Shown: piece by piece, positions 43,674-51,369 of the stretch
Layout: each line of letters begins with the position of its first letter
Numbering within the stretch: position 1 is the first letter of the stretch
Notes under the pieces: generated by a model
The model's input: only the letters and a program-made list of their open reading frames with translations
Databases searched by the model: none
What the model was told of the DNA's origin: nothing
Assembly: GCA_029202845.1 (NCBI GenBank)
Contig: CP119315.1
Location: 1,309,501-1,373,500, forward strand
DNA from: Candidatus Sphingomonas colombiensis
GTDB taxonomy: Bacteria; Pseudomonadota; Alphaproteobacteria; Sphingomonadales; Sphingomonadaceae
Direction: 5' to 3'
DNA length: 64,000 nt
Position numbers and translations under genes: made by a program

Positions 43674-44255
43674 ATGCCCTCCGGTCCGGCTCTCGTTCTC
43701 GCCTCCGCGTCGCCCCGGCGGCGCGATCTGCTGGCGCGCATCGGCGTGACCCCGGCGCGCATCGTTGCGCCCGATGTCGATGAAACCCCGCTGAAGGGCG
43801 AAACCCCGCGCGATTATGTCCGCCGCGTCGCCATCGCCAAGGCCCGTGCGGTCGAACGGGCACCCAATGAGATAATCCTCGCCGCCGACACGACGATCGC
43901 GGTCGGGCGGCGGATTCTCGGCAAGCCCGCCGATGCGGACGAACTGCGCTGGATGCTCAACCTGCTTGCCGGGCGCCGCCACCATTGCCTCTCGTCGGTC
44001 GCGGTGATCGATGCCGAGGGCCGGTTGCGCGAGCGGCTTTCCGATACGCTGGTGGTGTTCAAGCCACTCTCCGCATCCGAGATCGACGCTTATATCGCCG
44101 GCGGCGAGGGAATGGGCAAAGCTGGCGGCTATGCCATTCAGGGCCATGCCGAAACATGGGTGCGCCGCCTGGACGGCTCGCATTCCGGCGTGGTCGGCCT
44201 GCCGCTTTACGAAACAGCCGCGCTGCTGCGCACGGCTGGTATCGACCTTGGCTGA
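43674..44255 (+). CDS. maf: Maf-like nucleoside triphosphate pyrophosphatase
   Basis: The 193-residue protein is a Maf/YceF/YhdE-type enzyme that hydrolyses canonical or modified nucleotides (dTTP, UTP or m7GTP depending on subgroup). Family motifs are LASASPRRRDLL near the N-terminus, DVDETPLKGE, LAADTTIAVGRRILGKP with the metal-binding acid, and GKAGGYAIQGHAETWVRRLDGSHSGVVGLP. The last motif (YAIQG) is the dTTP/UTP-type signature. The stop overlaps the RNase start. Confidence 0.94.
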   Translation: MPSGPALVLASASPRRRDLLARIGVTPARIVAPDVDETPLKGETPRDYVRRVAIAKARAVERAPNEIILAADTTIAVGRRILGKPADADELRWMLNLLAGRRHHCLSSVAVIDAEGRLRERLSDTLVVFKPLSASEIDAYIAGGEGMGKAGGYAIQGHAETWVRRLDGSHSGVVGLPLYETAALLRTAGIDLG

Positions 44256-45165
44256 ATGGCTGCTTGAAGAGGGCATCGGCGAGACGCGCGCCGCGCTGAT
44301 CGCGGACGACCGCATCCTGTGTGCCCGAATCGAACGTGATGATGCCGGGCCACGGCTCGGCGCGGTCTATACCGCACAATTATTCGAGCCCGGCCTCGTG
44401 CGCCTTCCCGACGGCACGACCGCGACGCTCACGCGCACGCCGCCGGGCCTGACGCTCGGTGCACGGCTGAATGTAGAGGTAACGCGGGAGGCGCTACCAG
44501 AACCGGGCCGCCTCAAGCTCCCCCGCGTCGTCTCCACCGATGCACCGCCCCGTGCGGCCCCGTCCCTGCGCGAGACGCTCGAAGGCCCTGTGCGGACGCT
44601 CCGGGCGCACGAGCCGGACGCGCTGGAGGCGGCGGGATGGTCAGAGGTGCTGGACGAGGCGCTGACCGGCGACATCGTCTTCTCCGGCGGCGCGCTGCGC
44701 ATGTCGCCGACGCCCGCGATGACATTGTTCGACGTCGATGGCGATGGCCCGCTCGATGCGCTTGCCGAGCGCGCCGCGGCGGCGGTCGCGGCCGCGATCG
44801 TGCGGCACGGAGTGGGCGGCTCGATCGGCATCGACTTCCCGACCATTCAGGGCAAGGAAGCGCGCCAGCGCGTCGCCGCCGCGATCGATGCCGGCCTGCC
44901 GCAACCGTTCGAGCGCACGGCGATGAACGGCTTCGGTTTCCTGCAGATCGTCCGCCCGCGCCCGCGCGCGTCGCTCCCCGAATTGCTGCGCGCCGATCCC
45001 GTCAACAGCGCCGCGCTCGCTACGCTGCGCCAGATCGAGCGGACCCCGCCCGGCGCACCCAATAGCCATCGACTGCCGCCCGCCGTCGCCGCGCGAATCG
45101 AATCGCGCGCGGATTGGCTCGCGGAGCTGGTGCGTCGCACCGGCCGCACCCCTATATTGCAGTGA
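44248..45165 (+). CDS. Minimal RNase E/G-family protein
   Basis: The 305-residue protein corresponds to the core of RNase E/G. The DNase-I-like catalytic part is recognisable: the metal acids fit the aspartates in LFDVDGDG and SIGIDFPTIQGKEARQRV, the region equivalent to the two catalytic aspartates of RNase E. Typical RNases E or G are 450-1000 residues; the small size and absence of a Zn-link and C-terminal scaffold mark a reduced form seen beside maf and yacG in sphingomonads. TTG at 44248 is the likely start (LAEWLLEEGIGE) and overlaps maf by eight bases. Activity on RNA is inferred. Confidence 0.82.
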   Translation: MAEWLLEEGIGETRAALIADDRILCARIERDDAGPRLGAVYTAQLFEPGLVRLPDGTTATLTRTPPGLTLGARLNVEVTREALPEPGRLKLPRVVSTDAPPRAAPSLRETLEGPVRTLRAHEPDALEAAGWSEVLDEALTGDIVFSGGALRMSPTPAMTLFDVDGDGPLDALAERAAAAVAAAIVRHGVGGSIGIDFPTIQGKEARQRVAAAIDAGLPQPFERTAMNGFGFLQIVRPRPRASLPELLRADPVNSAALATLRQIERTPPGAPNSHRLPPAVAARIESRADWLAELVRRTGRTPILQ

Positions 45166-45338
45166 TGTCGAAAACCGCCTGCCCGATCTGCCGCCGCCCG
45201 ACGGCGCCGGAATTCACGCCGTTTTGCAGCCGCGGCTGCAAGGATCGCGATCTGTTGCAATGGCTCGGCGAGGGATATCGCCTGCCCGGTTCGCCGATCG
45301 ATCCGAACGGGCTGGACAGCGGCAAAGACCCCGACTAG
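45165..45338 (+). CDS. yacG: DNA gyrase inhibitor YacG (zinc finger)
   Basis: The 57-residue protein has the YacG zinc-binding pattern CPICRR ... FCSRGCKDRDLLQWL (CxxC and CxxxC), which in E. coli inhibits gyrase. ATG at 45165 overlaps the RNase stop as TGATG. It is the last protein gene before tRNA-Phe. Confidence 0.95.
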   Translation: MSKTACPICRRPTAPEFTPFCSRGCKDRDLLQWLGEGYRLPGSPIDPNGLDSGKDPD

Positions 45339-45367
45339 AGAGCGCGGCTCCGGCGCTCGTCGGTTAT

Positions 45368-45443
45368 GCCCAGGTAGCTCAGTTGGTAGAGCATGCGACT
45401 GAAAATCGCAGTGTCGGCGGTTCGATCCCGTCCCTGGGCACCA
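45368..45443 (+). tRNA. tRNA-Phe(GAA)
   Basis: The 76-base cloverleaf is complete: acceptor GCCCAGG with CCTGGGC, D arm with AGCTCAGTTGGTAGAGC, anticodon stem-loop TGCGA-CTGAAAA-TCGCA with anticodon GAA, T arm with TTCGATC, discriminator A and encoded CCA. It lies 29 bases behind yacG on the same strand. Confidence 0.98.
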
Positions 45444-45475
45444 TCCCTTCCCGGATGATGCTTCACCCCCTGCGC

Positions 45476-45522
45476 AAAGCGAACTGAACGCCCCGGGCGC
45501 TCAGCCGCGTTTCGCTTTTTTT
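45476..45522 (+). terminator. Probable terminator behind tRNA-Phe
   Basis: AAGCGAAC (45477-45484) can pair with GTTTCGCTT (45509-45517) with one bulge, with a second GC palindrome (CGCCCCGGGCG) in the loop, and seven T residues follow at 45516-45522. The structure overlaps the last codons of trmJ on the other strand. Confidence 0.45.
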
Positions 45523-46229
45523 CCGGCCAGCGCCGACAGCACGCCACGCATCGTGCGCACTTCCTGGCTCGACCAGCCGGGCTTGGTGAGCAATGTCCGC
45601 AGGGTGCGCTTGATCGTGGGCGTGCGATCGGGTGGGAAGAAGAAATTCGCTTCCTCCAGCATCCCATCGAGCTGCCCCATCATGCCTTCCAGCTCCTCAT
45701 GCGGCGCGGGCGGGGCAAGATCGGTCGTCGGCGGGCTGGCGAGCGCCTCACCCTTCGACCATTCATAGGCGACCAGAATCACCGCCTGCGCGAGATTGAG
45801 GCTGCCGAATTCCGGGTTGATCGGCACGGTCAGGATTTTCCGCGCGAGTGCCACATCGTCGGTTTCGAGGCCAGCGCGCTCCGGGCCGAACAGGATCGCG
45901 GAACGCTCGCTTGCACCACGTATCTCGCGCGCCGCGACCTCCGGCGTCACCACCGGCTTGGTCACGCCGCGCTTGCGCACCGTCGTCGCATAGACGTGCG
46001 CGCAATCGGCCACCGCATCGGCGACGCTATCAAACAATTGCGCCCGTTCCAGCACGATGTCCGCGCCCGAGGCGACCGGGCCCGCGAGCGCGTTGGGCCA
46101 GCCGTCTCGCGGCGTGACGAGCCGCATCTCGACCAGCCCGAAATTGAGCATCGCGCGCGCCGCCTTGCCGATATTCTCGGCAAGCTGCGGGCGGACCAGA
46201 ACGATGACGGGAGGTGGCGCGACGCTCAC
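45501..46229 (-). CDS. trmJ: tRNA/rRNA (ribose-2'-O) methyltransferase, TrmJ-like
   Basis: The 242-residue protein is a SPOUT methyltransferase of the TrmH group 1 family (TrmJ), which 2'-O-methylates position 32 of tRNAs. Motifs are VLVRPQLAENIGKAARAMLNFGL, the SPOUT knot segment ILFGPERAGLE and VPINPEFGSLNLAQAVILVAYE. The start is GTG at 46229 in a GTGA overlap with nrdR. The C-terminal helix pair (LTKPGWSSQEVRTMRGVLSAL) matches alphaproteobacterial homologues. Confidence 0.93.
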   Translation of the reverse strand: MSVAPPPVIVLVRPQLAENIGKAARAMLNFGLVEMRLVTPRDGWPNALAGPVASGADIVLERAQLFDSVADAVADCAHVYATTVRKRGVTKPVVTPEVAAREIRGASERSAILFGPERAGLETDDVALARKILTVPINPEFGSLNLAQAVILVAYEWSKGEALASPPTTDLAPPAPHEELEGMMGQLDGMLEEANFFFPPDRTPTIKRTLRTLLTKPGWSSQEVRTMRGVLSALAGKKAKRG

Positions 46230-46687
46230 CCGCGCCCCGCTTCCTCGACGTTGCCGGCAAATTCCTCGAAATCGCGCGCTTCGTTGAAATCGCGATAGAC
46301 CGAGGCGAAGCGAATATAAGCGACTGAATCGAGCACCTTCAGCCCCTCCATCACCATTTCGCCGATCCGCTTTGAGGTAACCTCGCCGTCGCCGCTGGTT
46401 TCGAGCTGGCGCTGGATGCCCGAAACGAGCCGCTCGATCGCGATCCCATCGATCGGGCGCTTGCGCGCGGCGATGCCGATCGAGCGGATCAGTTTTTCGC
46501 GCTCGAACGATTCGCGGCGATCATGGCTTTTCATCACCACCAGATCGCGGAGCTGGATGCGCTCGAACGTCGTGAAGCGCGCGGCGCAGCCCTCGCACTG
46601 CCGCCGGCGACGGATCGCGGCACCATCGTCGGTAGGGCGGCTGTCCTTCACCTGGCTCGCATCATGGCCACAGAATGGGCAGCGCAT
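46226..46687 (-). CDS. nrdR: Transcriptional repressor NrdR
   Basis: NrdR represses ribonucleotide reductase genes in response to bound ATP/dATP. The 153-residue protein has the N-terminal zinc ribbon with Cys3, Cys6, Cys31 and Cys34 (MRCPFCGH, then RRQCEGC) and an ATP-cone domain (VMKSHDRRESFEREKLIRSI). ATG at 46687 begins exactly at the conserved MRCPFC. It overlaps trmJ by four bases. No nrd genes lie in the window. Confidence 0.97.
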   Translation of the reverse strand: MRCPFCGHDASQVKDSRPTDDGAAIRRRRQCEGCAARFTTFERIQLRDLVVMKSHDRRESFEREKLIRSIGIAARKRPIDGIAIERLVSGIQRQLETSGDGEVTSKRIGEMVMEGLKVLDSVAYIRFASVYRDFNEARDFEEFAGNVEEAGRG

Positions 46688-46715
46688 CGGGTTCAATTCC
46701 TAACGATAAAACGGG

Positions 46716-46880
46716 GCCGGCCCGCTCTCCCGCCGCATTTCCCACAGCTGGCGCCGAATGGGAAGTCAGGCAGGAGAGCGGGCCGGTGCAGTAGCTCGAT
46801 GCGGCGCCGGCCCGCTCCCCCATCCCATCTCCCATTCAGGATACTGATGTAGGAGGTGGGGTGAGGAAGCGGGCCGATAC
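46716..46880. repeat. Two tandem GC-rich palindromes
   Basis: The first hairpin pairs CCGGCCCGCTCTCC (from 46718) with GGAGAGCGGGCCGG (to 46786) and continues with TTCCCA/TGGGAA inside. The second repeats the arm theme with CCGGCCCGCTCCC (from 46807) and GGAAGCGGGCCG (to 46876) around a CATCCCATCTCCCATT / GGAGGTGGGG interior. Both share the core CGGCCCGCT. They fill the 226-bp gap between nrdR and the small membrane gene. The form suggests a duplicated extragenic palindromic unit; a role in termination or nrdR leader folding is possible. Confidence 0.55.
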
Positions 46881-46881
46881 C

Positions 46882-46909
46882 GGCTGCGAATTCAGCGATG
46901 CTGAATCCG
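46882..46909 (-). other. Small perfect hairpin behind the glyA operon
   Basis: ATTCAGC and GCTGAAT form a perfect 7-bp stem with a 3-base loop, five bases from the stop of the 58-residue membrane protein at 46914. There is no T-run, so it would be an RNA-processing or weak termination signal at most. Confidence 0.35.
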
Positions 46910-46913
46910 GCGA

Positions 46914-47090
46914 CTAATTCTTGTCGCGCCTCGCATAAGCGACGCCCGCGCCGACGATCGCGCCCAGCACAGGGCCGACGAAGGGCAACGGGATCGCGAG
47001 CACCGCGCCGACCGCGCCGTATTTCGCCATCTTCTTGCCGAGACCCGGCGTGTTTTTCACATTGTCCTGCACTTCGTCGATCTTCGACAT
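46914..47090 (-). CDS. Small glycine-rich membrane protein
   Basis: The 58-residue product has a charged N-terminus (MSKIDEVQDNV), then a hydrophobic glycine- and proline-rich stretch (about 25-50, GAVGAVLAIPLPFVGPVLGAIVGAG split here into a helix-loop-helix) and a basic end (ARRDKN). It looks like a tiny inner-membrane protein of the glycine-zipper kind. It starts 8 bases behind glyA and is probably co-transcribed. No function is recognised. Confidence 0.65.
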   Translation of the reverse strand: MSKIDEVQDNVKNTPGLGKKMAKYGAVGAVLAIPLPFVGPVLGAIVGAGVAYARRDKN

Positions 47091-47098
47091 GTCATCCC

Positions 47099-48406
47099 TC
47101 ACTGATAGATAGGGAAACGAGCGCACAAGGCGCTAACTCGTTCCCTGACATGCGCCTCAACCTGTGCGTCGCCGGCTTCGCCGTTCTTGGCCAGGCCATC
47201 GAGCACGTCGGCGACCATATTGCCGATCTCGCGGAATTCGGCCGCGCCGAAGCCGCGCGTCGTGCCAGCGGGGGAGCCGACGCGAATGCCGCTGGTCTTG
47301 ACCGGCGGCAGCGGATCATTGGGGATGCCGTTCTTGTTGCAGGTGATGCCCGCACGCTCCAGCGCCTCGTCCGCATCCTTGCCGGTCACGCCGAGCGGGG
47401 TGAGGTCGATCAGCGCGAGATGCGTGTCGGTGCCGCCGGAAACGACCGCCGCGCCGCGCTCCGCCAGCGTTGCGGCCAAGACCTTGGCATTTTCGATGAT
47501 CGCGGCGGCATAGGTGCGGAATTCCGGGCGCAGCGCCTCGCCGAACGCCACCGCCTTTGCGGCGATGACGTGCATCAGCGGGCCACCCTGCAACCCCGGG
47601 AACACCGCCGAGTTGATCTTCTTCGCGATCGCCTCGTCATCGGTCATCACCATGCCGCCACGCGGACCGCGCAGCGTCTTGTGCGTGGTGGTGGTGACGA
47701 CATGCGCATGGCCGAACGGCGTGGGGTGGACACCGCCGGCGACGAGGCCGGCGAAATGCGCCATGTCGACCATGAACAGCGCGCCGACTTCATCGGCAAT
47801 CGCCCGGAATTTCGCGAAGTCGATCTGGCGCGGATAGGCCGAGCCGCCTGCGATGATCAGCTTCGGCTTGTGCTCGCGCGCCTTGGCGGCAACCTCGTCG
47901 AAATCGATCAGGTGCGTCTTGGCATCTACGCCATATTGCACCGCGTTGAACCACTTGCCCGACATCGCCGCGCGCGCGCCGTGCGTAAGGTGGCCGCCGG
48001 CATCGAGCGACAGGCCCATGATCGTGTCGCCCGGCTTGGCGAGCGCCAGCATCACCGCGCCATTGGCCTGCGCGCCGGAATGCGGCTGGACGTTGGCGAA
48101 GCCGCAACCGAACAGCTCCTTGGCGCGATCGATCGCGAGCTGCTCGACCTCGTCGGACGGGTGGCAGCCCTGATAATAACGCTTGCCCGGATAACCCTCG
48201 GCATATTTGTTGGTGAAGACGCTGCCCTGCGCCTCCAGCACCGCCTTGGAGACGATATTCTCGCTGGCGATCAGCTCGATCTGGGTCTGCTCGCGGGTAA
48301 GTTCATGCTCCACGCCGGCGAACACCGCCGGATCGGCATCGGCAAGGCCGCGGGTGAAGAAGCCGTCAGGCTGCACGTCGTGGAGAGAGGCGGGGTTCGT
48401 GCTCAT
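47099..48406 (-). CDS. glyA: Serine hydroxymethyltransferase
   Basis: GlyA interconverts serine and glycine and charges tetrahydrofolate with one-carbon units. The 435-residue protein shows ELIASENIVSKAV, TNKYAEGYPGKRYY, NVQPHSGAQAN and the PLP-binding TTTHKTLRGPRGG with Lys243. The start overlaps the rpiB stop by four bases (ATGA). Confidence 0.98.
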   Translation of the reverse strand: MSTNPASLHDVQPDGFFTRGLADADPAVFAGVEHELTREQTQIELIASENIVSKAVLEAQGSVFTNKYAEGYPGKRYYQGCHPSDEVEQLAIDRAKELFGCGFANVQPHSGAQANGAVMLALAKPGDTIMGLSLDAGGHLTHGARAAMSGKWFNAVQYGVDAKTHLIDFDEVAAKAREHKPKLIIAGGSAYPRQIDFAKFRAIADEVGALFMVDMAHFAGLVAGGVHPTPFGHAHVVTTTTHKTLRGPRGGMVMTDDEAIAKKINSAVFPGLQGGPLMHVIAAKAVAFGEALRPEFRTYAAAIIENAKVLAATLAERGAAVVSGGTDTHLALIDLTPLGVTGKDADEALERAGITCNKNGIPNDPLPPVKTSGIRVGSPAGTTRGFGAAEFREIGNMVADVLDGLAKNGEAGDAQVEAHVRERVSALCARFPIYQ

Positions 48407-48873
48407 GCTGGCTCCTTCGATTGAGCGGCGCTCCCGGCGCCGTCAGAAACAGAAAGCTTGTCGACGCGGTGCTGGTGGCGGCCGCCGGCGAATTCGGTCG
48501 AGAGAAAGGCTTCGAGGCAGGCCTTGGCCATTTCCGGCCCGACCAGCCGCGCACCCATCGCGATCGCGTTCGCATCATTATGGGTGCGCGCGAGGCTCGC
48601 GGAAAGCGGCTCGCTGACCAGGGCGCAGCGGCATGCCGGATTGCGGTTCGCCGCGATCGAGATGCCGATTCCCGATCCACACAGGGCCACGCCGCGATCG
48701 ACGCGGCCGTCCGCCAGCGCGGCGCCGATGGCATAGCCGTAATCGGGATAATCGACGCTCGCACTGCCATCGGTGCCGAGATCGAGCACGTCGTGCCCGC
48801 TTTCCCGCAACCATTCCGCAAGCGCGGCCTTCAACTCGACGGCGGCGTGATCGGACGCGATGGCGATGCGCAT
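48403..48873 (-). CDS. rpiB: Ribose-5-phosphate isomerase B
   Basis: RpiB interconverts ribose 5-phosphate and ribulose 5-phosphate. The 156-residue protein has IASDHAAVELKAAL, DYPDYGYAIGAAL, the nucleophile region GVALCGSGIGISIAANR with its catalytic cysteine, and RTHNDANAIAMGARL. ATG 48873 is the conserved start. It pairs with glyA in one operon. Confidence 0.96.
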   Translation of the reverse strand: MRIAIASDHAAVELKAALAEWLRESGHDVLDLGTDGSASVDYPDYGYAIGAALADGRVDRGVALCGSGIGISIAANRNPACRCALVSEPLSASLARTHNDANAIAMGARLVGPEMAKACLEAFLSTEFAGGRHQHRVDKLSVSDGAGSAAQSKEPA

Positions 48874-48961
48874 CGGGGGCGCTTCCTTCAAAGGCGATGG
48901 ACGAATGCCCGCGCCTTTAGCCGCGCCGCCGCGCGATTGCCACCGTTGAAGATACGAAGAA

Positions 48962-49042
48962 TGGATCCGCCTCAGGCGGACGGACCATCGGCCTCTGCCG
49001 GCGACAACTCCGTCACCCCGGCCTTGTACCGGGGCGACGGAG
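48962..49042. repeat. Palindromes between rpiB and the thiolase-like gene
   Basis: CTCCGTCACCCCGG (49008-49021) pairs with CCGGGGCGACGGAG (49029-49042) with one mismatch around a 7-base loop, just behind the thiolase-like stop codon. A shorter dyad, GATCCGCCTCAGGCGGAC, lies at 48964-48981. The large stem could terminate the minus-strand catabolic operon, although only a short TTGT follows it. Confidence 0.5.
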
Positions 49043-49048
49043 CAAGAA

Positions 49049-50554
49049 TCACGCGCGCCGCCAGGCCATCAGATCGCCTGACGCAATCACCGCGCCGTTC
49101 GTGCCTACCGGTTCGACCGCGCCGTCGGTGAGAAAGGCGATCGTCGCCGCATCCTCGCCCGGCACATGCGCCAGCGTGCGATTACCGTCGGGCAGGCGCG
49201 CCACCACGACGCCCGATTTCGGCTGCCCGTCGCGCGCGTAGAAGACGGTATAGGTTTCGATCTCGGCAGGCCCGGCATAATCCTTGATCAATTCCGGTAC
49301 GGATCCGCGCGCTGCGTCCGCCTCGGCCTGACAATCGAAATCATGCGCCTCGCCCGCGCCGGGCAATGGGGCCGTGCCCAGTACGATCGCGTGATTGTGC
49401 GTGGCAAAGCCGCCGTTGGCGAACAGCAGGCCTTTACCGCCCCCACCGTCACGGAGCGCATCGACCATCTCCGCGACAGCATGGCTCATGTAATTGCCGA
49501 TCGGACCGCCGCCGAAGGTCAGGCCGCCGAACACCGTCGCGGGCTTCTCCACCGGCCAGCCGATCACGCGACGCGCCATTTTCGGCACGCATGGGAAACA
49601 CGAATAGAGTTCGGCGAAATCGAGATCGTCCGCGCTCACCGCATTCCATTCGAGTGTACGCCGGAGGCACACTTCCATGCTCGGCGACTTATCGTATCGG
49701 TCGCGCGCCATGAAATCGTCGGCCTCATGCGCCGCCGCGCCACGCCCGACATAGATGATCCGCGCCTCCGGCACCCCGCGCCGCCGCGCTTCGGCAAGGC
49801 TGGTGACGATGAACCCCGCGCCCTGATTGACGCTGGAATTGGCCACCATCAGCTTGGTGTAGGGAAAAGCGATCGGGCGGTTGTCGGCGGTCGCCTCGGT
49901 CACCTCGTCCGGGGTCTTCGGGGCGTGAATCCACGCGGCTTCCGTGGCGGCCGCGATCTGGCTGAAGCGCGACCAGATTTCCCCCGATTCGCGCTGCCCC
50001 TGCGCCAGCGTCTGCCCGTAAGCGGCGCGACCGGCATTTTCATAAAGCGGATAGACGTCGATCGGCGCGGACAGGCCGTGGAGCTGGCGATAACCGGGCG
50101 CGCGGCCTTTCGCGAGATTGCGGATCGGGTTCTGATCCGCCACCGCCGTTTTTGCCGCAATCGCGGCGCGCTGGCTCGCGGTGCGCAACGCCTCCCCACC
50201 GGTAACCGCCGCGACCGTGATGTCGCCGCGCGCGATGCGATTGGCCGCCTCGTTCAACAACAGAATCGGGCTGTCGCCATTGGGCCCTACCGATTCATAG
50301 ACGATGCTTGCGCGTGATCCGATCCCGTCGGCGACTTTCTGCGCCAGCGGATTCTCCTGGCGGAAACTGATCTGCTGAATCACGGCGACCGATTCAACAT
50401 CGGCCAGCCAACCGCCGCCCGCATCACGATCCGCCGCCTCCAGCGCGGCGACCATCAGGCCGAGCGAATCGAGCCCCTGCATCGGGTCCGTCGGGCGGTC
50501 ATTGACCTGCCCGACGCCGACGATCACCGCGACGCGTGCGGGATCGATCGCCAC
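49049..50554 (-). CDS. Thiolase-like protein lacking the nucleophilic cysteine
   Basis: The 501-residue product has a thiolase fold plus a C-terminal domain of about 80 residues (TYTVFYARDGQPKSGVVVARL onward) as in the TLP1/SCP2-thiolase-like acetyl-CoA acetyltransferase group. Where ordinary thiolases have the acyl-accepting cysteine (CGSG or similar), this one reads ESVGPNGDSPILLLNEAANRI (residues 87 on) with no cysteine. Later motifs SSVNQGAGFIVTS, CFPCVPKMARR and NGGFATHNHAIVLG follow the same group. The true reaction is therefore unclear: a retro-aldol, CoA-binding or degenerate role is possible. GTG at 50554 leaves one base after the hydratase stop. It is the last gene of the CoA cluster. 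Confidence 0.8.
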   Translation of the reverse strand: MAIDPARVAVIVGVGQVNDRPTDPMQGLDSLGLMVAALEAADRDAGGGWLADVESVAVIQQISFRQENPLAQKVADGIGSRASIVYESVGPNGDSPILLLNEAANRIARGDITVAAVTGGEALRTASQRAAIAAKTAVADQNPIRNLAKGRAPGYRQLHGLSAPIDVYPLYENAGRAAYGQTLAQGQRESGEIWSRFSQIAAATEAAWIHAPKTPDEVTEATADNRPIAFPYTKLMVANSSVNQGAGFIVTSLAEARRRGVPEARIIYVGRGAAAHEADDFMARDRYDKSPSMEVCLRRTLEWNAVSADDLDFAELYSCFPCVPKMARRVIGWPVEKPATVFGGLTFGGGPIGNYMSHAVAEMVDALRDGGGGKGLLFANGGFATHNHAIVLGTAPLPGAGEAHDFDCQAEADAARGSVPELIKDYAGPAEIETYTVFYARDGQPKSGVVVARLPDGNRTLAHVPGEDAATIAFLTDGAVEPVGTNGAVIASGDLMAWRRA

Positions 50555-50555
50555 C

Positions 50556-51359
50556 TCAGCGCGCCTTCCAGACGGGCGCGCGCTTCTCGGCGAACGCTTT
50601 GGGCCCTTCGCGCGAATCCTCGCTGGTGAAGACCACCATCGTCTCCTTGCGATTCTGCGTCCAGGCGGCTTCCTCACGCGCCACCTTGCCGTCGACGATG
50701 CCCTGCGCCATCCGCTTCGATGCCTGCACCGAAAGCGGCGCGTTGACCGCGATCCGCTCGGCCAGCGCGAAAGCGGTGTCGAGCAGCGCCTCGCGCGGGG
50801 CGACGGCGTTGATCAGACCAAGCTCCAGCGCGCGCTGCGCGGTGATCGGCTCGCCGGTCAGGATCATCTCCATCGCGATCTTCTTCGGCAATTGTTCGGG
50901 CAGGCGGAACACGCCGCCGGCCGCCGCGAACAGCCCGCGCTTCGGTTCCGGCAGGCCGAATTGCGCGCTATCCACCGCCACCGCGAGATCGCACGACAGC
51001 GTGATCTCCAGCCCGCCACCGAGCGCGGTGCCATTGACGCAGGCGATCACCGGCTTGGAAATCGCGTGGCTGACGATCCCGCCGAAACCCCATGACTGCT
51101 TCGCCTTGTCGGCAGGGACCAGGCTCTCGCCGCGTGACAGCGCGACCAGATCGGCACCGGCGCAGAAGGATTTGTCGCCCGCCCCGGTGACGATCACGCA
51201 GCGGATTTCGGGATCGCCATCCGCCGCCGCCAGCGCATCGCCAACGCCTTCGTGGACGTGCGCATTGACCGCGTTGCGCGCCTCCGGCCGGTTGATCGTG
51301 ATCAGCATCACATTGCCGCGCGTTTCGACCACTACCGCGTCATTACCAAGAGCACTCAT
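50556..51359 (-). CDS. Enoyl-CoA hydratase/isomerase family protein
   Basis: The 267-residue crotonase-family product hydrates or rearranges an enoyl-CoA. Oxyanion-hole segments are SFCAGADLVAL and NGTALGGGLEITLSCDLAVA. The two catalytic-position glutamates of classic hydratases are present in GLEITLS and GLPEPKRGLF. ATG at 51359 is used; an in-frame start at 51386 lies close behind the CoA-transferase stop and lacks homology. It lies between the CoA-transferase and the thiolase-like gene, so a beta-oxidation-like sequence is likely. Confidence 0.9.
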   Translation of the reverse strand: MSALGNDAVVVETRGNVMLITINRPEARNAVNAHVHEGVGDALAAADGDPEIRCVIVTGAGDKSFCAGADLVALSRGESLVPADKAKQSWGFGGIVSHAISKPVIACVNGTALGGGLEITLSCDLAVAVDSAQFGLPEPKRGLFAAAGGVFRLPEQLPKKIAMEMILTGEPITAQRALELGLINAVAPREALLDTAFALAERIAVNAPLSVQASKRMAQGIVDGKVAREEAAWTQNRKETMVVFTSEDSREGPKAFAEKRAPVWKAR

Positions 51360-51369
51360 GTGTTTTCCT

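Noticed and set aside
46716..46880. CRISPR repeats or tRNA-like structure in the nrdR upstream gap
   Set aside because: There are only two units, they are palindromes rather than direct repeats with unique spacers, and no T arm or anticodon arm fits.
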